Assembly (NCBI GenBank): GCA_022709425.1
Contig: JAKLIW010000003.1
Location: 1-64,000 of the forward strand
Origin: a bacterium
GTDB taxonomy: Bacteria > UBP6 > UBA1177 > JAKLFG01
Length of the DNA: 64,000 nucleotides
Direction: 5' to 3'
Shown: positions 63,601 to 64,000 of the stretch, piece by piece
Position numbering within the stretch: the stretch's first letter is position 1
Layout of the letters: each line of letters starts with the position of its first letter
The notes under the pieces: model-generated
The model's database searches: none
Seen by the model: only the letters and a program-made list of their open reading frames with translations
Told to the model about the DNA's origin: nothing
Made by a program: the position numbers and the translations under genes

Positions 63601-64000
63601 ACCGGTTCTACCGCATCAGCCGGGCACGAGTTGCTTGCTCCGGTACAGTTCTCCGCTATATCACAACCGCCCGGAACGGCGGCACGGCACTCCACCGTGT
63701 TCGCTGCGTAGGTGGTGTCGGCGGGACAGAGCGCCGCCGCGCCGGTACAATTCTCCGGCAGATCGCAGGTGCCGGTCGATGCACGACATTCCACCGATGC
63801 CGCCTTGAAAGCGTCGACAGGACAGCTATTCGATCCGTTACAAGTCTCAGCCAGATCGCAGAAACCGCCCGAAGCACGGCATTCAGTGCCGACCGGTTCT
63901 ACCGCATCAGCCGGGCAGACCTTCGCGAAGCCATCGCAGTTCTCGGCCACATCGCATCCGCCCGCCACCTCGGCGCGGCATTCGACCGTGTTTGAGGCCA
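57657..64000 (-). CDS. Giant disintegrin-like/TSP3-repeat surface protein, N-terminus beyond window
   Basis: More than 2100 residues, open to the right edge. In order: at least 14 Cys-rich modules of 31-33 residues, ECRx(4-5)CDxxExCxGxxxxCPxD, resembling the core of ADAM disintegrin domains; a ~150-residue beta domain like bacterial pre-peptidase (PPC) domains; about 1300 residues of TSP3 calcium-binding repeats ([15 protein letters not shown]) in higher-order units; an acidic PDEDTV linker; and a GGCGCSVVF end. Expected to be a long calcium-stiffened rod displaying disulfide-rich modules, anchored by its C-terminus. First gene of an operon with the OmpA protein. Codon use is like the genome. 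Adhesin function is inference. Confidence 0.88.
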   Translation of the reverse strand, partial: ASNTVECRAEVAGGCDVAENCDGFAKVCPADAVEPVGTECRASGGFCDLAETCNGSNSCPVDAFKAASVECRASTGTCDLPENCTGAAALCPADTTYAANTVECRAAVPGGCDIAENCTGASNSCPADAVEPVGTECRASGGFCDLAETCNGSNSCPVDAFKAASVECRASTGTCDLPENCTGAAALCPADTTYAANTVECRAAVPGGCDIAENCTGTSNACPVDTVEPVGTECRAATGVCDVVEICDGTNSCPTDAVAANTVECRGSAGPCDVVENCDGSAKACPADAFEPVTTVCNLTLGGACDAVDYCSGADALCADAKLDGSNECRAVAGFCDLSEVCDGSDDDCPTDAFQPDTLECRAVAGDCDVAENCTGAAADCPLDAFLPDTTECRIATGDCDVTENCTGTAADCPADGVAASSVPCRASVGVCDATENCNGSAKSCPAEDYSSVNGNACNDGTLFTRDDTCSNGLCAGTPINGVCGDPITAAPLTYTTTGDSAIRPSAVTAYGAACTAPVQDAADTVYELAVTAGVRYLITLTPDAGYDGALNVIGPCLENEPCLAAANAGGEGAVEAAAFVAAADGTVHIVVEGASSGETGSFGIVVQQDLDADGVVDDDDNCPADANADQLDTDSDGLGDVCDGDDDGDGVNDGADNCPLIANNDQLDTDGDTLGDLCDTDDDGDGLTDVEEDAINTDPHDIDSDGDGIGDAYEVGGTPATPIDTDFDGTIDALDTDSDDDGIGDATEGTIDTDSDGTVDYRDTDSDGDGISDEDETAGDADGDGTPNYRDLDSDGDGILDAIEGNIDTDGDTVPDYLDTDSDGDGVLDATDNCRLIENGDQTDTESDGIGDTCDPDDDNDGVLDGADNCPLISNGGQLNTDGDGEGNDCDADDDNDGLTDVEEAALNTDPLDTDTDNDGIPDATEVGGNPATPRDTDGDGDIDAIDTDSDDDGIPDSVEGNIDTDTDGTPDYRDTDSDGDGISDEDETAGDADGDGTPNYRDLDSDGDGIGDAVEGNIDTDSDTVPDYLDTDADGDGALDATDNCRLTINGDQTDTEGDGIGNICDPDDDNDGVLDGADNCPLTANGDQLNTDGDGEGNECDTDDDNDGLTDVEEAALNTDPLDTDTDNDGIPDATEVGGDAGDPLDTDGDGDIDAIDTDSDDDGIGDAVEGNVDSDGDTLPDYRDLDSDGDGIPDSEESTGDTDGDGIPDYLDDDTDGDGDLDGADNCRMVANPGQEDTNGNGIGDACDGDIDGDGVLNGDDNCPNTTNNGQLDTDGDDIGDACDTDDDNDGLSDIEEGAINTDPLDTDTDDDGIDDATEVGTLPATPHDTDLDGDIDALDDDSDGDGISDLIEGNVDTDGDMLPDYRDTDGDNDGIPDDEESTGDTDGDGIPDYLDDDTDGDGDLDGADNCRLVQNADQIDTDSDGQGDACDSDDDNDGVLDGSDNCPLIANNDQIDTDLDTNGNACDLDDDNDGLSDIEEDAINTDPLDTDTDDDGIDDATEVGDDPLNPLDTDGDGDIDALDDDSDGDGIGDDIEGVTDTDGDTLPDYRDTDSDNDGIDDGDEGTGDTDGDGIPDYLDEDADGDGVNDDTDNCRLTGNDDQIDTDLDGDGDACDTDDDNDGILDNDEEAIDTDPLDTDTDNDGIDDLTEVGSDPTDPLDTDGDGAIDALDTDSDGDGISDAVEGTVDTDSDGIPDFRDTDSDNDGIPDEDEGSGDTDGDGIPDYLDTDTDGDGVLDGTDNCRFVVNVDQIDTDNDGIGDACAGDIDGDGVLNGDDNCPAVPNDTQTDTDLDGYGNACDADDDEDGISDIDEDALSTDPLDTDTDNDGIDDATEVGDDPNNPIDTDTDGTIDALDTDSDDDGISDLTEGNVDTDGDTTPDFRDTDSDNDGIDDADEGSADTDLDGIPDRIDDDSDNDGVADTIDNCRLVVNAGQDDSDGNGVGDACDGDIDGDGVANGSDNCPNIANPDQADSNGNGVGDACDTVEPDVDVVDEDTVDEDLPDEDTVVEPDDAVEPDNDTVIEPDNDTVIADEISADEDTVLPDDIIPDEDLVDEDTTEVEPVDDGTTIPDDTVDEDDLMTDDGMPLPDDPYGPEVTIRGGCGCSVVF
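58203..61502 (-). repeat. Higher-order DNA repeat in the TSP3 region, period 552 bp
   Basis: The DNCR codons recur on the plus-strand coordinates 58203, 58755, 59199, 59751, 60303, 60855 and 61491. Four of the six intervals are exactly 552 bp (184 codons); the others are 444 and 636, i.e. 552 minus 108 and plus 84, whole codons lost or gained. Confidence 0.85.
63304..63885 (-). repeat. Near-perfect 2 x 291-bp tandem duplication of three disintegrin-like modules
   Basis: The blocks starting at 63304 and 63595 are almost identical over 291 bp (97 codons, three modules), and a third begins at 63886. Synonymous positions match too, so the duplication is recent or maintained by conversion. Confidence 0.9.

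Overview
This 64-kb window looks like a chromosomal contig from a GC-rich, diderm (Gram-negative) bacterium. The evidence is lipoproteins with clear lipoboxes, an OmpA-family protein, a PilB/GspE-type ATPase and canonical TTGACA/TATAAT-type promoters. Three things point toward the Myxococcota / former Deltaproteobacteria: a FrzS-like pseudo-receiver coiled-coil protein, long acidic PDED/TDDD linkers, and type-3 thrombospondin and disintegrin-like repeats. This is an inference; no rRNA or tRNA gene is present to settle it.

Layout. 1-5.1 kb: a partial family-2 glycosyltransferase, a CNT nucleoside transporter, amylomaltase (malQ), an AT-rich Cys-rich lipoprotein, and a yefM-yoeB toxin-antitoxin pair with a recognisable operator. 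5.1-10.4 kb: a minus-strand operon of a small tail-anchored protein, a GT39-like membrane glycosyltransferase, an NtrC-type regulator and a histidine kinase. 10.7-15.1 kb: a small exported protein and two tandem arylsulfotransferase-like lipoproteins. 15.2-17.9 kb: smpB-yraN-rsmI facing trpS. 18.0-21.1 kb: an AT-rich island with a HEPN-like protein and a double P-loop ATPase, a candidate defence module. 21.1-30.4 kb: housekeeping genes (ispG, dxs, xseB, a tandem-domain ThyX, a class V aminotransferase, a DEAD-box helicase) with small regulators. 30.5-43.9 kb: a surface and envelope region with a Kazal-repeat lipoprotein, a DUF4349 operon, a CAP-domain protein, a metallophosphoesterase and a beta-propeller protein. 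43.9-51.8 kb: a Gld-type ABC cluster, panB, an ArsB/NhaD-family transporter with a degenerate EIIA-CBS partner, and a small lipoprotein. 52-64 kb: a PilB-like ATPase, the FrzS-like protein, an OmpA protein, and a giant disintegrin-like/TSP3 protein that runs off the right edge.

Most striking observation: four otherwise unrelated exported proteins (ends at 37617, 40029, 41846 and 57657) finish in the same short tail, GCGC followed by four residues, mostly hydrophobic, after an acidic Pro/Asp/Glu/Thr linker. Lipoproteins in the same window carry the same kind of linker directly after their N-terminal lipid-anchored Cys. The tail therefore looks like an undescribed C-terminal surface-anchoring signal. 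It is reminiscent of MYXO-CTERM but has no transmembrane helix or Arg-rich end.

Genes are tightly packed. Many share ATGA/GTGA overlaps, and two convergent pairs overlap at the palindrome CTAG so that one CTAG supplies both stop codons. Intergenic spaces hold heptameric short tandem repeats, GGGGCG hairpin elements and one 118-bp structured element.
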